The notes: generated from the sequence alone by a model not told the origin. 64,000 nt of DNA from Bacteroidota bacterium (GCA_016714535.1 JADKDR010000013.1:100141-164140), one strand, 5' to 3'. Shown: positions 18,061 through 27,909, counted from the stretch's first letter. Made by a program: numbers and translations.

Positions 18061-19554
18061 ATGGAAAAACATAGCATCAGTACCCACCATCTTGATTTCA
18101 ATAAAATCATCTCGATTATTGAAGGAAAAATTCCGCTTGAGCTTTCAGATAGTGCCCGGCAAAAAATAGCAAAATGCCGCGAGTTTCTTGATAAAAAAAT
18201 TGCGCAACCTGATATGGTTGTGTATGGCATTAACACCGGTTTTGGCTCTTTGTACAATAAAACAATTAATAGCAATGAGCTCGAGCAGTTGCAGGAGAAT
18301 CTGGTAATGTCGCACGCATGTGGTACCGGAAGCGAAGCGCCTCCGGAAATCGTAAAGCTAATGTTGTTGCTGAAAATTCAGGCTTTAAGCTATGGTAACT
18401 CAGGTGTAACAGTAGCAACGGTACAACGATTAATTGACTACTACAACAACGATATCTTGCCTCAGGTATTTACCCAGGGTTCGCTGGGAGCAAGTGGCGA
18501 CCTTGCCCCTTTGGCCCATCTTTGTTTACCGTTAATTAATAAGGGCAAAGTTTATTATCAGGGCAAATTGCAAGATGCAGCCATCGTAAATAAGGCTTGT
18601 AACTATGACCCTATACGTTTGCAATCGAAAGAAGGACTGGCACTGCTCAATGGCACCCAATTTATGAGTGCCTATGCGGTATGGTGTGTTATACACGCAC
18701 AGCGAGTGTTGCAATGGTGCAATCAAATTGCAGCTATGTCGCTCGAGGCATTTGATGGGCGCATCGAACCTTTTCATCATCTCATACAAGAAGTGAGGCC
18801 GCATGCCGGACAAATACAAGTTGCGCTTACCATGAGGCAACTGTTGCAGGGTAGTGAAATTATTAATCAAGCTAAAAAACATGTGCAAGACCCATACTCG
18901 TTTAGGTGTATACCACAGGTGCATGGAGCAAGTAGCGATGCCATAAATTATGTAAGCTCGGTTGTTTTTAACGAGATTAATTCAGTTACCGACAATCCTA
19001 CCATTTTTCCCGATGCTGATTTGATAATAAGCGCAGGAAATTTTCATGGGCAGCCGCTTGCGCTAGCCCTCGATTTTCTTGCCATTGCCTTAAGCGAGTT
19101 AGGAAGTATAAGCGAACGCAGAACTTATTTGCTAATTTCGGGGCAACGGGGTTTGCCTCCTTTTCTTACTGCCAATGCCGGCCTTAATAGCGGCATGATG
19201 ATTCCACAGTATACGGCTGCAAGCATCGTTTCGCAAAACAAGCAATTATCCACACCTGCATCGGTCGATTCTATTGTTAGCAGTAATGGGCAGGAAGATC
19301 ATGTAAGTATGGGTGCTAATGCTGCAGTAAAGGTCGCTCAGGTGGTTCATAATCTTTATACCATACTTGCTATCGAATTGCTCAATGCTGCTCAGGCCCT
19401 TAATTTCAGACGACCTTTGCGTTCCGCTCCTTATATAGAGAAATTGCACCAGCAAGTGCGCAGCGTGGTAAGTTATAATGAACAAGACAGGGTACTTAGC
19501 AACGATATTGAACACATCAGAAGGCTATTAATGGAAATTAACCCATCGTTATAG
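18061..19554 (+). CDS. hutH: Histidine ammonia-lyase
   Basis: Non-oxidative deamination of L-histidine to urocanate, first step of histidine degradation. The 497-aa protein shows GINTGFGSLYN (Tyr of the active site), NLVMSHACGTG, and QGSLGASGDLAPLAH, where Ala144-Ser145-Gly146 cyclise to the MIO electrophile. These are followed by GLALLNGTQFM, DPYSFRCIPQVHG, EINSVTDNPTIF and NGQEDHVSMG. All catalytic segments are present and the length is normal. No hutU, hutI or hutG is next to it, so the rest of the pathway must be encoded elsewhere. Tyrosine ammonia-lyase is a less likely alternative. Confidence 0.92.
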   Translation: MEKHSISTHHLDFNKIISIIEGKIPLELSDSARQKIAKCREFLDKKIAQPDMVVYGINTGFGSLYNKTINSNELEQLQENLVMSHACGTGSEAPPEIVKLMLLLKIQALSYGNSGVTVATVQRLIDYYNNDILPQVFTQGSLGASGDLAPLAHLCLPLINKGKVYYQGKLQDAAIVNKACNYDPIRLQSKEGLALLNGTQFMSAYAVWCVIHAQRVLQWCNQIAAMSLEAFDGRIEPFHHLIQEVRPHAGQIQVALTMRQLLQGSEIINQAKKHVQDPYSFRCIPQVHGASSDAINYVSSVVFNEINSVTDNPTIFPDADLIISAGNFHGQPLALALDFLAIALSELGSISERRTYLLISGQRGLPPFLTANAGLNSGMMIPQYTAASIVSQNKQLSTPASVDSIVSSNGQEDHVSMGANAAVKVAQVVHNLYTILAIELLNAAQALNFRRPLRSAPYIEKLHQQVRSVVSYNEQDRVLSNDIEHIRRLLMEINPSL

Positions 19555-19696
19555 TTATTGAATACGGCATTTTTTTGTCTGATTTGAGAATATTCGCACT
19601 TTCATTGCATGTTAGGTGAAAACAGTTATTTAGACTGTGAATGGAAATAAAAGCAGAATTATTTTTTACTAAGTTTTTTTGTTTAAATAATATCCA

Positions 19697-19704
19697 TAGT
19701 TTTG
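19697..19704 (+). promoter_or_regulatory. -7 element for the universal stress gene
   Basis: TAGTTTTG matches TAnnTTTG 18 bp before the ATG at 19723; it rules out the TTG at 19702 as the translation start. The -33 position is not convincing. Confidence 0.4.
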
Positions 19705-19722
19705 TTTTCAAATATTAACTTT

Positions 19723-20609
19723 ATGAACAAGGCACAATTTGAAATCAACCGGATCCTAATCCCTTACGATTTTTCGGAAACTGCAGCTCTGGCATTAGAG
19801 CATGGTATATTTATGGCAAAATTTCTTAGAGCAGAAGTTAAGCTGTTACATATTATAGAAACGGTATCGTTTACATCAGCCATAAGCCATGCGTTTAGTG
19901 GATTCGAAAAAAAGATTGAAGCCGAATCGAACGAAAAGTTGCAGGAACTTGCAGTGAAGTTACATCAGGATTCAGGGGTATCCATTTTAGTTGGAACCGA
20001 GATTGGTCGTATATATAAAAAGATAGCCAGTAGTGCCAAGCAATGGCATGCCGACATTATAGTTATGGGTACTCACGGAAGCAGTGGCCTCAAAAGAGCG
20101 TAACCGGCACCAACACCATTCGGGTTATTGCTGAGGCTGAGTGTCCGGTTATTTCGGTTCAGGCACATGCTAACAAAATGGGTTTTAATAACATTGTATT
20201 GCCCATAGATGATTCGGCACACTCACGCCACAAGGTGCCCATGTGTGTTGCCATGGCCAACATATATCAATCTAAAGTTCATATTCTCGCATTTAAACCT
20301 AAAAAAGATGTTGAAGATAGTCACCGCAAATTTGTTGTACGCATTGAACAAGTAGAAGATTTTCTGACTGAGCACAACCTCATTTCCGAAACCCATTACA
20401 CCACTGAAGGAAATCAAGGTGACGATACTATAAATTTTGCCAAGAGCATTGAAGCAGACCTTATTGTGATGATGACTGAGCAGGAGTTTAGCATTACCGG
20501 AACTTCGCTTGGTACTTTTGCTAATACTGTTATCAATCGTAGCCCCATAGCTGTATTAAGTGTGCAACCACAAGAGAGCAACCCAGATAATATTTCTGTA
20601 GGATATTAA
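19723..20609 (+). CDS. Tandem-domain universal stress protein, frameshifted
   Basis: UspA-fold protein of two domains, linked to stress survival; partners unknown. Domain 1 starts NRILIPYDFSETAALALEHGI and carries ADIIVMGTHGSSGL, the ATP-binding GxxG loop. The frame breaks in an A4 run at 20092-20095; adding one A gives LKKSVTGTNTIRVIAEAECPVISV, the usual S(V)T box ending domain 1. Domain 2 (NNIVLPIDDSAHSRHKVP to IVMMTEQEFSITG, then NTVINRSPIAVLSV) is degenerate in the ATP loop. The start ATG at 19723 is preferred over an upstream TTG. Reconstructed length is about 295 aa, usual for Bacteroidota tandem Usps. Confidence 0.87.
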
Positions 20610-20628
20610 AGCATTTGTTAGTTATTGT

Positions 20629-20646
20629 AAATCGCTATAGCGATTT
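20629..20646. repeat. Perfect 18-bp palindrome
   Basis: AAATCGCTATAGCGATTT, 17 bp after the Usp stop. A related GGCTATAGCC lies at about 20733. It lacks a U-run and could be an operator or a small repetitive palindrome. Confidence 0.4.
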
Positions 20647-20778
20647 AAGAATCCTCTTGTTGAATTAGCAGAACCATTTTAATTAAATTATAGGCGAAGC
20701 TTTTAACTCCACAATTAATTTAGTGTCTAAAGGCTATAGCCGTTTTACAGACGATAGCGGATTAAAGCTGTTATCATA

Positions 20779-21273
20779 ATGCATATGCTCATGAACATCC
20801 TTCCTGAAATAAAATTATTGGAATTAAAAACATTGATTGGCATGCATCAATCGATGAGCTTAGTTGCAAATGCTACCCAGCAATTGTGGAGCAAGTTTAA
20901 ACCTAGAGTAGGAGAGGTGCAGAGCCGAAGGAATGAAGACTTTATTTCGTTGCAAATTTATCCTCCTGATTATTTTATAGAATTCAATCCATTGCGAGCG
21001 TTTGAAAAATGGGCATTGGTTGAAACAGAAGCTGCAACAATTGCACCCGAAGGAATGGATATTATCAATTTGCCGGGCGGGCTGTATGCAGTGTTTAATT
21101 ATAAAGGAAATAGCAACGACACGCGAATTTTTCAATACATATACACCCAATGGTTGCCGGCATCAAATTATGTGCTCGATAGCCGCCCACATTTTGAAGT
21201 GTTGGGGCCAGCATATATACACAATGATACTAATGCTGAAGAGGAAATTTATATTCCCATTAAGAATAAGTAA
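20779..21273 (+). CDS. GyrI-like (AraC effector-binding) domain protein
   Basis: SOUL/GyrI-fold protein without a DNA-binding domain, possibly a small-molecule binder. The 164-aa sequence shows TQQLWSKFKPRVGEVQSRRNEDFISLQIYPPDYF, then FEKWALVETEA, the LPGGLYAVFNYKGN segment and the C-terminal YIYTQWLPASNYVLDSRPHFEVLGPAY, followed by EEEIYIPI, a textbook GyrI-like end in which the acidic residues line the pocket. Three in-frame ATGs occur in the first five codons; the first is used here. It is flanked by palindromes and stands alone. Confidence 0.82.
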   Translation: MHMLMNILPEIKLLELKTLIGMHQSMSLVANATQQLWSKFKPRVGEVQSRRNEDFISLQIYPPDYFIEFNPLRAFEKWALVETEAATIAPEGMDIINLPGGLYAVFNYKGNSNDTRIFQYIYTQWLPASNYVLDSRPHFEVLGPAYIHNDTNAEEEIYIPIKNK

Positions 21274-21420
21274 AAGTAGTTTAGTTTTTATTACGATGGA
21301 TTTCAACTTCTGCTGTTGATATACATTGTTAATGGAGACGAGATTACTGCCTAGTTGCTCGTGCATCAAAAGTTGCGACAAAAATATTCCGCAGGTCAAT
21401 ATATTTTGTAACCAAAAGGT

Positions 21421-21442
21421 ACCATGGGTTTTAACCCATGGT
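21421..21442. repeat. Perfect 22-bp palindrome
   Basis: ACCATGGGTT (21421-21430), TT, AACCCATGGT (21433-21442): a 10-bp stem with a two-base centre, no U-run. This kind of dispersed palindrome is common between Bacteroidota genes. Confidence 0.45.
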
Positions 21443-21523
21443 GTTTAGAAATAGCATTGTAATAAAAATCAATTAACAGATCAAAATTTTTACATTTGGT
21501 ACCTATTTATAACACAACTCAAA

Positions 21524-22714
21524 ATAACAATCAAAAAAAAATCTCTTACAGCCGTAGTAAAAAACATTCTCCTCCTTATTTTACTCATCGTTGCATGTAC
21601 AACAAACCTCCACGCACAAAACCCACTAGTAAAACAATGGGATAAACGCTTTGGTGGAACTGGTATTGAAAATGGCTTAGATAATATTACACAAACTACT
21701 GATGGCGGATATATTATGGGTGGTCGTTCGCAATCCGGAATAAGTGGAGATAAAACTGAAAGCAATTTGGGCGCAGAACAAACATGGGTTGTAAAAACAG
21801 ATTCATTTGGCAGTAAACAATGGGACAAAACATTGCACACAAATAATAATGCCGGAGACGGGTTGGGTTTTGCAATACAAACAAAAGATGGATGTTATGT
21901 AATGGCAAACTCAACTGGAGCCGGAATTGGAGGTGATAAAACACAAGCTTCACAGGGACTCTGGGATTACTGGATAATAAAATTTTGTGATAGCACTTCA
22001 TCTATTACTCCTATGGTAAATTTAGGTACTAGCGACACTATCTTCTGCGATAAACAATCCATCAACTTTTTTGATTTGTCATTGAATAATCCAACATCTT
22101 GGCAGTGGTATTTTCCCGGTGCGCTACCAGATACTTCCACATTGCAAAACCCTATAGGTATTTATTATCCAAGCTATGGGCAGTTTAATATTAGCCTCAA
22201 AGCATGCAATGCTGCCGGTTGCGATAGTTTGTTTTTGCCACTTTTTATTGCTGAGTTACAAAGTCCACCAGCGCCTGTTGTTACTTTAAATGGTAGCATG
22301 ATGTGCTCATCGCCTGCATACTCTTATGCATGGTACGAGACTGGCAATCTCACATTGTTATTATCAAGCAACCAATGTTACCAACCAACAGTAACGGGCA
22401 ATTATTTTGTAATTATTGCGGATAGTAACGGTTGCAGTACACCTTCGGCAACAACTGCAATTACATCTATGCAAAATGAAAATAACCATACCTGTATACC
22501 AGTATTTGATGGCACACATTTAAATTTACAGGGCAATTGCATCATAGAACATCAATCATTTCTATATATATATGATGCACAAGGCAAAGAAGTTTTTGCT
22601 TCGCAACTTTCATCAACAGGTGTTGACTTACCGCTCACAACCAATGGAATTTATTTTTATCGTATAGTATCACGAGGTGGTACATCACATGGCAAGTTTT
22701 CTTTTGTTAAATAA
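21524..22714 (+). CDS. T9SS sorting-domain surface protein with PKD domain
   Basis: Secreted protein of unknown target. Reading back from the first ATG (21716), the frame stays open through a good signal peptide (AVVKNILLLILLIVACTTNLHAQ) to position 21524, where the codon is ATA rather than ATG; a TACATTTG -7 box at 21491-21498 supports a start there. Then come beta-propeller-like repeats (LDNITQTTDGGYIMGGRS, WVVKTDSFGSKQWDKT, KDGCYVMANSTG), a PKD domain (NPTSWQWYFPGALPDTSTLQNP, then ISLKACNAAGCDSL) and a type A sorting domain ending LYIYDAQGKEV, then GIYFYRIV and GKFSFVK. About 396 aa. Confidence 0.7.
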   Translation: MTIKKKSLTAVVKNILLLILLIVACTTNLHAQNPLVKQWDKRFGGTGIENGLDNITQTTDGGYIMGGRSQSGISGDKTESNLGAEQTWVVKTDSFGSKQWDKTLHTNNNAGDGLGFAIQTKDGCYVMANSTGAGIGGDKTQASQGLWDYWIIKFCDSTSSITPMVNLGTSDTIFCDKQSINFFDLSLNNPTSWQWYFPGALPDTSTLQNPIGIYYPSYGQFNISLKACNAAGCDSLFLPLFIAELQSPPAPVVTLNGSMMCSSPAYSYAWYETGNLTLLLSSNQCYQPTVTGNYFVIIADSNGCSTPSATTAITSMQNENNHTCIPVFDGTHLNLQGNCIIEHQSFLYIYDAQGKEVFASQLSSTGVDLPLTTNGIYFYRIVSRGGTSHGKFSFVK

Positions 22715-22720
22715 TTAAAA

Positions 22721-22890
22721 TAGCCACAAAGGCGCAAAGCTTTAATGCATTATGATTCTTAGTGCCTTTGCGTCTTTGCGGCAAAAACGTATTGTAGCAT
22801 TGAACTATTTTTAAAAAATAATAGCCACAAAAGCATAAACCCAAAGTTTTTATGCAATGTGTTTCTCAATGCCTTTGCATCTTTGTGGCA
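22721..22890. repeat. Two copies of an inverted-repeat element
   Basis: Each copy starts TAGCCACAAA(G/A)GC and ends with a complementary (G)CCTTTGC(G/A)TCTTTG(C/T)GGC: copy 1 at 22721-22783, copy 2 at 22822-22890, in the same orientation. The ends pair as a long imperfect stem around a 25-30-nt centre. Such GCCACAAAGGCGCAAAG elements are scattered through many Bacteroidota genomes as small non-coding repeats. Confidence 0.65.
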
Positions 22891-23012
22891 AAATTGTATA
22901 GTAACGAATTTGTAGAATCGCATGGTAAAAGCAAGTTGCAAATGCAACAAGTCGAATTTTTGGATAGCGAAAGTTTTGCAATTTTAAAGCGGGCGTTGTA
23001 GTAGAAAATTTA

Positions 23013-23043
23013 TTGTCAAATATGTAATTAGAAGGTAACCTTG
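23013..23043 (+). promoter_or_regulatory. Promoter of the downstream T9SS protein gene
   Basis: TTG (23013-23015), 20 nt, TAACCTTG (23036-23043; one mismatch to TAnnTTTG). The start falls near 23050, so translation begins at ATG 23093, not at the upstream alternative start. Confidence 0.5.
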
Positions 23044-23092
23044 CGTGCTTAACACAACTTATCAAATTATTAAACTAAACTCAAAAATAAAG

Positions 23093-24106
23093 ATGAAAAA
23101 CGCTTTACAATATTCAGTTGCTATCATCTTAGCTTCGATGCTATTCATGAGCCAATTAAAAGCTCAATGCAATTGGCAAGAAAAATTAAACGATGGATTT
23201 GAGTATTCAACTGTAATTCCGGATATCATTCCCGGAACAACTGTTCACAATACGCCACAAACATTTGCAGTGCATAACGGCCTAAAATCAGTTTATCTGA
23301 ATTTTTTAAACACGCTACCAGCTGGCTCGTTAGTTTACGATCGTACGATTACGGTGTGTCCTAATGTAGCCATCCAATTATCAGCTTGGCTTACAACAAC
23401 GTTCTCAGGAACGCAATGTGATATGCGAATTGAAATTACCGATGGTAACAGTGTGCAGTTATCAAATGTAGCAAGCATTGTTGCTCCTTATGCGCCTGTA
23501 TGGATTCAGTATCAATCGGGCATCATTACACCTACTACGAATACCATCCGATTAAAAATGTATGCAAATAGTGCAGGCTCGTCAGGTGGTAACGATCTAT
23601 CGTTTGATGATTTGGAAATGGAGCAATGCAGCATGATCAATTTAGGTGCCGATTCAATTAAATGCAACACCAGCACCATCACCTTAAATGCCGGAAACGG
23701 ATATGCCACATATGCTTGGAGCAATGGCGATACCACTCAATTTGTTTCTGCATCTACTACATTACCCGGTAGCGTAGTACTCAATTATAATGTTATTGTT
23801 ACGGATACCAATGGGTGCGTTTTTGGAGATACTATACAAATAATCTTTGTGCCTTGTAATGCGCTAAACGAAATGAATAGTGCGAACGATATTATTGCAA
23901 CTCCAAATCCAACAAATGGTGTAATTACCATAAATATCAATATTGACTTAAAGCATATTGAGCTATGCGATATTTATGGAAAAATTATTAGATCCTTTTC
24001 TAATGCGAAAATTATAAATCTTGACGATTTACCAAAGGGAATTTATTTGCTACAGTTCGAAAAAATGAATGGTGAAAGGGTATTTCAAAGAATCGTATTG
24101 CAATAG
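23093..24106 (+). CDS. T9SS sorting-domain surface protein
   Basis: A 337-aa secreted protein: signal peptide MKNALQYSVAIILASMLFMSQLKAQ, then a jelly-roll, carbohydrate-binding-like region (NDGFEYSTVIPD, then LKSVYLNFL, WLTTTFSGTQCDMRIEITD, LSFDDLEMEQC). An Ig-like module follows (CNTSTITLNAGNGYATYAWSNGDTTQF, VTDTNGCVFGDTI) of the sort that recurs in neighbouring genes, then a type A sorting domain (IATPNPTNGVITI, IELCDIYGKII, LPKGIYLLQF). No catalytic residues are evident; adhesion or sugar binding is a guess. It has its own promoter. Confidence 0.75.
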   Translation: MKNALQYSVAIILASMLFMSQLKAQCNWQEKLNDGFEYSTVIPDIIPGTTVHNTPQTFAVHNGLKSVYLNFLNTLPAGSLVYDRTITVCPNVAIQLSAWLTTTFSGTQCDMRIEITDGNSVQLSNVASIVAPYAPVWIQYQSGIITPTTNTIRLKMYANSAGSSGGNDLSFDDLEMEQCSMINLGADSIKCNTSTITLNAGNGYATYAWSNGDTTQFVSASTTLPGSVVLNYNVIVTDTNGCVFGDTIQIIFVPCNALNEMNSANDIIATPNPTNGVITININIDLKHIELCDIYGKIIRSFSNAKIINLDDLPKGIYLLQFEKMNGERVFQRIVLQ

Positions 24107-24612
24107 ATAGGTGGGCGAATTTCTTTTATTCTAAATTTCCCAACTGAGATTGGCTATCATTTTTGTCAGTCAACTAAAAACACAAAACCAAAATCACTTC
24201 ACCAAGCTAAATATTTACCTAAGCAACAAAAGGACAAGCTGCGCTTTTGCAATAATTTTTATTTTGGGTAATGGTTGTTCAATCCTTTTGTACGGAGGGA
24301 TGTTGCTTTCGAGATTGCAATGAGTGAAAATTGTACATATAGAAAACCTAGAGCTTATTTTATAAGCATAACACATAAGTCGTAATGTTGTGTTCAAGGC
24401 AATAGGGATATTTGCACTTTCCCAAATTTGACTGTTCTTTATTAGGTTCTTATTTGTGCTAATCGCTAAAGTGCGATTCGTTTAGGTACATTTAATATTT
24501 TGCCGCAAACTAACAGACTTTGAAAAATATGGGCAAGATGCGTTACTCTTTCATTGCGAAAAGCGTGGATGATCGTTTGACACTGTAGGTCGAAGAAGAT
24601 TGCTTTTACTTA
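24107..24612. other. Intergenic region, no gene seen
   Basis: About 500 bp between convergent T9SS genes. I find no ORF, RNA or terminator with a proper stem and U-run; only scattered AT-rich sequence and a partial -7-like element near 24408. Confidence 0.5.
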
Positions 24613-27600
24613 CTACTGCATCTTCACCACCCGCTCAACCCCTAACAATACATCACTATCAAATACTTTAAGCAAATAATTCCCTTCACTCAATCCTTGT
24701 AAATTAATTTGCGCGGAATTTGAATTTATTTTTTGTGATAGCAATTCTTTGCCAAGAATATCAAATAAAGTTGCTGTGCAATTGTTGCTTTGCAAGTTTG
24801 TGTTGATGGTGATAAAATCGTTTGCTGGATTTGGCGTAACCATAAAATAAATATTTCCAATTGCAGAATTTATTCCAAGGCAATCATCTACCCATACACT
24901 GTCTGTTGCATTGTTGCTGCAACTGTTACTATCAGTGTATACGTACATAAAATAATTCCAGCCATTGGTTACTGCACTCGGGTCAAAGTATAGACCGATT
25001 AATCCGTTGCCGGTGAGTGTGCCGCCAATTGGGGTTGGGGCATTTATGGTTTGTATGCCTGTATTTTTGCAAAGTGTATCAATTGCAAAAGCGTTAAACA
25101 TTATTTGTGGATTGGGATTTATGGTGGCCACAATTACATCATTCGCCTTGCATCCATTTGCATCTGTTACGGTAACTGTATATGCTCCGCTGTTGCTTGC
25201 AATTATAGTTTGTGTGCTTGCGCCATTGTTCCATAAGTAATTTGTAAAACCTGTGCCGCCATCTAAAACCAAACCTGCACATGCTGTTGTATCGTTACCC
25301 AGTGCAGGTTGCGGTAAATCGTTTACTGTTATGTTGTAATATGTTTTCGATAAACAGTATGGCGTTTTTATTACCACTTTAATTATGTGTGTACCAAGGC
25401 CAATATTAGAAATGGCAACCGAATCGCCATTTGCAGAAAGTACATTGTCCACATACCATTTTATATTGTTGTATGGATATTGTAATTCCATTGCAGCAAA
25501 CAAAGTATCGTTTTTGCAAAGTGATGTTTTTGCAAACCATGCATTGGCAATCAAATTATCGCAATCGGTAAGAGTATCGGTTACGGTATTGGTTTGCACA
25601 GGTGGATTAAAATCAAAATAAATAAAACTGGTATTGTTAATATTTGTACCATATGGCAAACTATCTTTCAACCTAAAGCTAAACTGCACATAGCCATGAC
25701 TATTGGGTTCGTCATTTGTACTATCGGGCAAATTGATATTGGGAAAATTGAAACGTAAAATATTACCTATCAATTGCACTTGTGGTTGCACGCTGTATGC
25801 CAACAACTCAAACGTGTTTGCATCAAGCGCTGCATCAAGCGTATCCATCACATATATATGTTGTGCAGGTGCATTGCCAGTATTTTGAAATTGTATGGTG
25901 TAGGTGAGTTTACCATCTTTATCAGCAATTGTATTTACAGGATAAACCGATTTTAAATTTGGGTCGTAACTATTTACAACAGTGAAGCAATGTGTGAGTG
26001 TATTGTTCGCAGGAATGTTGTCGCCTATCGTTGGTGTTACATTTACATCAAAACAAACTTGCTGCCCAAGTTGTGCAAGCGTATCAGTTTGCACTTGAAT
26101 TTGAAAATCATTATCAAAATCAACCAAACCAAAATCTGCAATTGTGTAGGTGAGTGTATCGCCATTTACAGTCGGTGTAAGCGCACCATTAACTGTGCCT
26201 GTATACGTTGTAGGGCCGGTGATAATTATTTGCATTGCACCACTTGTGCCTGCGGCACAATGGAGGCCGTAGTGGTTGCTCATATCTCCTGCAAGTATTT
26301 TTACATGGGCAAAATTGGCGGGGAAGAATATTCCGCTATCTATCACAATAGTTTTTACACCTAAATCAAAACCTGGTTTACACTCAACAGCAAAATTTCT
26401 ATCAAAAACTACTGAATCATTATGGGCCATATAAACAGTATCATAAAAATTAGTTGGACATGATACAATCACAGGAATAGAAGATGTGTCAACTGCCACA
26501 GTAAATAACCCTGAGTCCGTATCAAAGGAATAACGGCCAATTTGATTGGTGTAAGTTGATTGTGATAATAGTCCATTTTCAAACAAGTTAAGTCTAATAT
26601 TTGAAAATATTAATTCATTGTTTTCTAAAATGCAATTGGCATTTGTATCATTAAATACACGGCCAGTAATATTCGAATACACATCGCAAGCATACGCATT
26701 AAATAAATCGCAAAGAAGTAAGGAGTAAATATTGGGAAGGCTAATAGTGATATCTCCGTAATTCGGAAGGCATTGAATTCCAGTATTTGTAAAATTAAAA
26801 TGGACTATTCTATTTAATTTTGGTAAACAAGTTAGGTTGGGGTTAGTAAAACAATATAAACGATATAGAGAATCAGGCAACGTTGGAAGACTTGTTAGTT
26901 GGTTATCAAAGCAAAGAAAATAAGTCAAAGAATTTGGCAATGCAGGCAGGCTTGTTAATTGGTTTTGGCCGCAATCTAAATAAGTTAAAAAATTTGGCAA
27001 TGCCGGCAGGCTTGTTAATTGGTTATCATTGCATCTTAAATCAACCAATGAATTTGGCAATGCAGGCAGGCTTGCGAGTTGGTTTTCGTTGCAATCTATA
27101 TTATATAAAAAATTTGGCAATGCAGGCAGGATTGTTAATTGGTTATTATTGCAATATAAAGCAACCAATGAATTTGGTAATGCCGGTAGGCCTATTAATT
27201 GGTTATAACTGCAATTTAAATAAGTCAATGAATTTGGCAATGCAGGCAGACTTGTTAGATAATTGCTATGACAATATAAAGCAACCAATGAATTTGGAAA
27301 TACAGGCAGGCTTGTTAATTGATTGTAATAGCAATATAAATAAGTCAATGAATTTGGCAATGCAGGCAGGCTTGTTAGATGGTTAGTAATGCAACCTAAA
27401 CTAATCAAAGAATTTGGCAATCCTGGCAGGCTTGCTAATTGGTTATTATTGCAAGATAAATGAGTCAACGAATTAGGCAATGCAGGAAGGCTTGTTAATT
27501 GGTTGTGATTGCATTGTAAATAAAGCAGCGTATTTGGCAAAGCAGGCAGGTTAGTAATTTGGGTGTTTTCGCAAACTAAAGTATCCAAATTAGCAAAATA

Positions 27601-27909
27601 TTCAATCCCTGTAATATCAATTATATTATTGGCATAGCATTGAATTCTTGTAGTATTCAACACCGCTCCGCAAGTAGTATCCATCATATTTCCATTCATG
27701 CAACTTGCGTAGCCATTGGCGTTTAGCCAATTTACAAAGTTGGTGTCGGGGATGGTTACGTATTGGGCTTGGGTATGTTGCACTGACATGAAGCTAATTG
27801 AAATTAATAGTAGGATGCGCAAATAAGTTTTCTTAATTCTATACTTGCTTGTTAATGTTTGAAGTGATTTCAGGATCTTATTACAATGTTTTGTTTTGAG
27901 CTTTTTCAT
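24613..27909 (-). CDS. Leucine-rich-repeat T9SS surface protein with DUF7619-type domain
   Basis: A 1098-aa secreted protein. After a signal peptide ending HTQAQ comes the family N-terminus YVTIPDTNFVNWLNANGYASCMNGNMMDTTC. About a dozen 20-residue LRRs follow (LTSLPALPNSLTYLYCYYNQ type), then a Cys-capped end, a CNA-B-like domain (ITGRVFNDTNANCILENNE), a conserved DUF7619-like domain (SYDPNLKSVYPVNTIADKDGKLTYTIQFQNTG, ending FIYFDFNPPVQTNTVTDT), Ig-like modules, and a type A sorting domain (VTPNPANDFITI, then LLKVFDSDVLLGVERVVKMQ). Probably a surface adhesin or binding protein. It is paralogous to the gene at 41212-44124, with stretches of near identity. Confidence 0.85.
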   Translation of the reverse strand: MKKLKTKHCNKILKSLQTLTSKYRIKKTYLRILLLISISFMSVQHTQAQYVTIPDTNFVNWLNANGYASCMNGNMMDTTCGAVLNTTRIQCYANNIIDITGIEYFANLDTLVCENTQITNLPALPNTLLYLQCNHNQLTSLPALPNSLTHLSCNNNQLASLPGLPNSLISLGCITNHLTSLPALPNSLTYLYCYYNQLTSLPVFPNSLVALYCHSNYLTSLPALPNSLTYLNCSYNQLIGLPALPNSLVALYCNNNQLTILPALPNFLYNIDCNENQLASLPALPNSLVDLRCNDNQLTSLPALPNFLTYLDCGQNQLTSLPALPNSLTYFLCFDNQLTSLPTLPDSLYRLYCFTNPNLTCLPKLNRIVHFNFTNTGIQCLPNYGDITISLPNIYSLLLCDLFNAYACDVYSNITGRVFNDTNANCILENNELIFSNIRLNLFENGLLSQSTYTNQIGRYSFDTDSGLFTVAVDTSSIPVIVSCPTNFYDTVYMAHNDSVVFDRNFAVECKPGFDLGVKTIVIDSGIFFPANFAHVKILAGDMSNHYGLHCAAGTSGAMQIIITGPTTYTGTVNGALTPTVNGDTLTYTIADFGLVDFDNDFQIQVQTDTLAQLGQQVCFDVNVTPTIGDNIPANNTLTHCFTVVNSYDPNLKSVYPVNTIADKDGKLTYTIQFQNTGNAPAQHIYVMDTLDAALDANTFELLAYSVQPQVQLIGNILRFNFPNINLPDSTNDEPNSHGYVQFSFRLKDSLPYGTNINNTSFIYFDFNPPVQTNTVTDTLTDCDNLIANAWFAKTSLCKNDTLFAAMELQYPYNNIKWYVDNVLSANGDSVAISNIGLGTHIIKVVIKTPYCLSKTYYNITVNDLPQPALGNDTTACAGLVLDGGTGFTNYLWNNGASTQTIIASNSGAYTVTVTDANGCKANDVIVATINPNPQIMFNAFAIDTLCKNTGIQTINAPTPIGGTLTGNGLIGLYFDPSAVTNGWNYFMYVYTDSNSCSNNATDSVWVDDCLGINSAIGNIYFMVTPNPANDFITINTNLQSNNCTATLFDILGKELLSQKINSNSAQINLQGLSEGNYLLKVFDSDVLLGVERVVKMQ
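26883..27600 (-). repeat. Tandem 60-bp repeats encoding LRRs
   Basis: About 12 units of exactly 60 bp (20 codons each), many differing by only a few bases. DNA-level similarity is far higher than protein function needs, which suggests recent expansion or homogenisation. Confidence 0.85.

Noticed and set aside
20043..20110. Programmed frameshift in the universal stress gene
   Set aside because: A4 followed by G is not a known slippery heptamer, there is no stimulatory hairpin or upstream Shine-Dalgarno, and one added A restores the protein.
26883..27386. Long plus-strand ORF over the LRR array and regular spacing reminiscent of a CRISPR array
   Set aside because: The 60-bp period is the codon repeat of the LRR gene on the minus strand; there are no distinct spacers, and the plus-strand ORF is a shadow of it.
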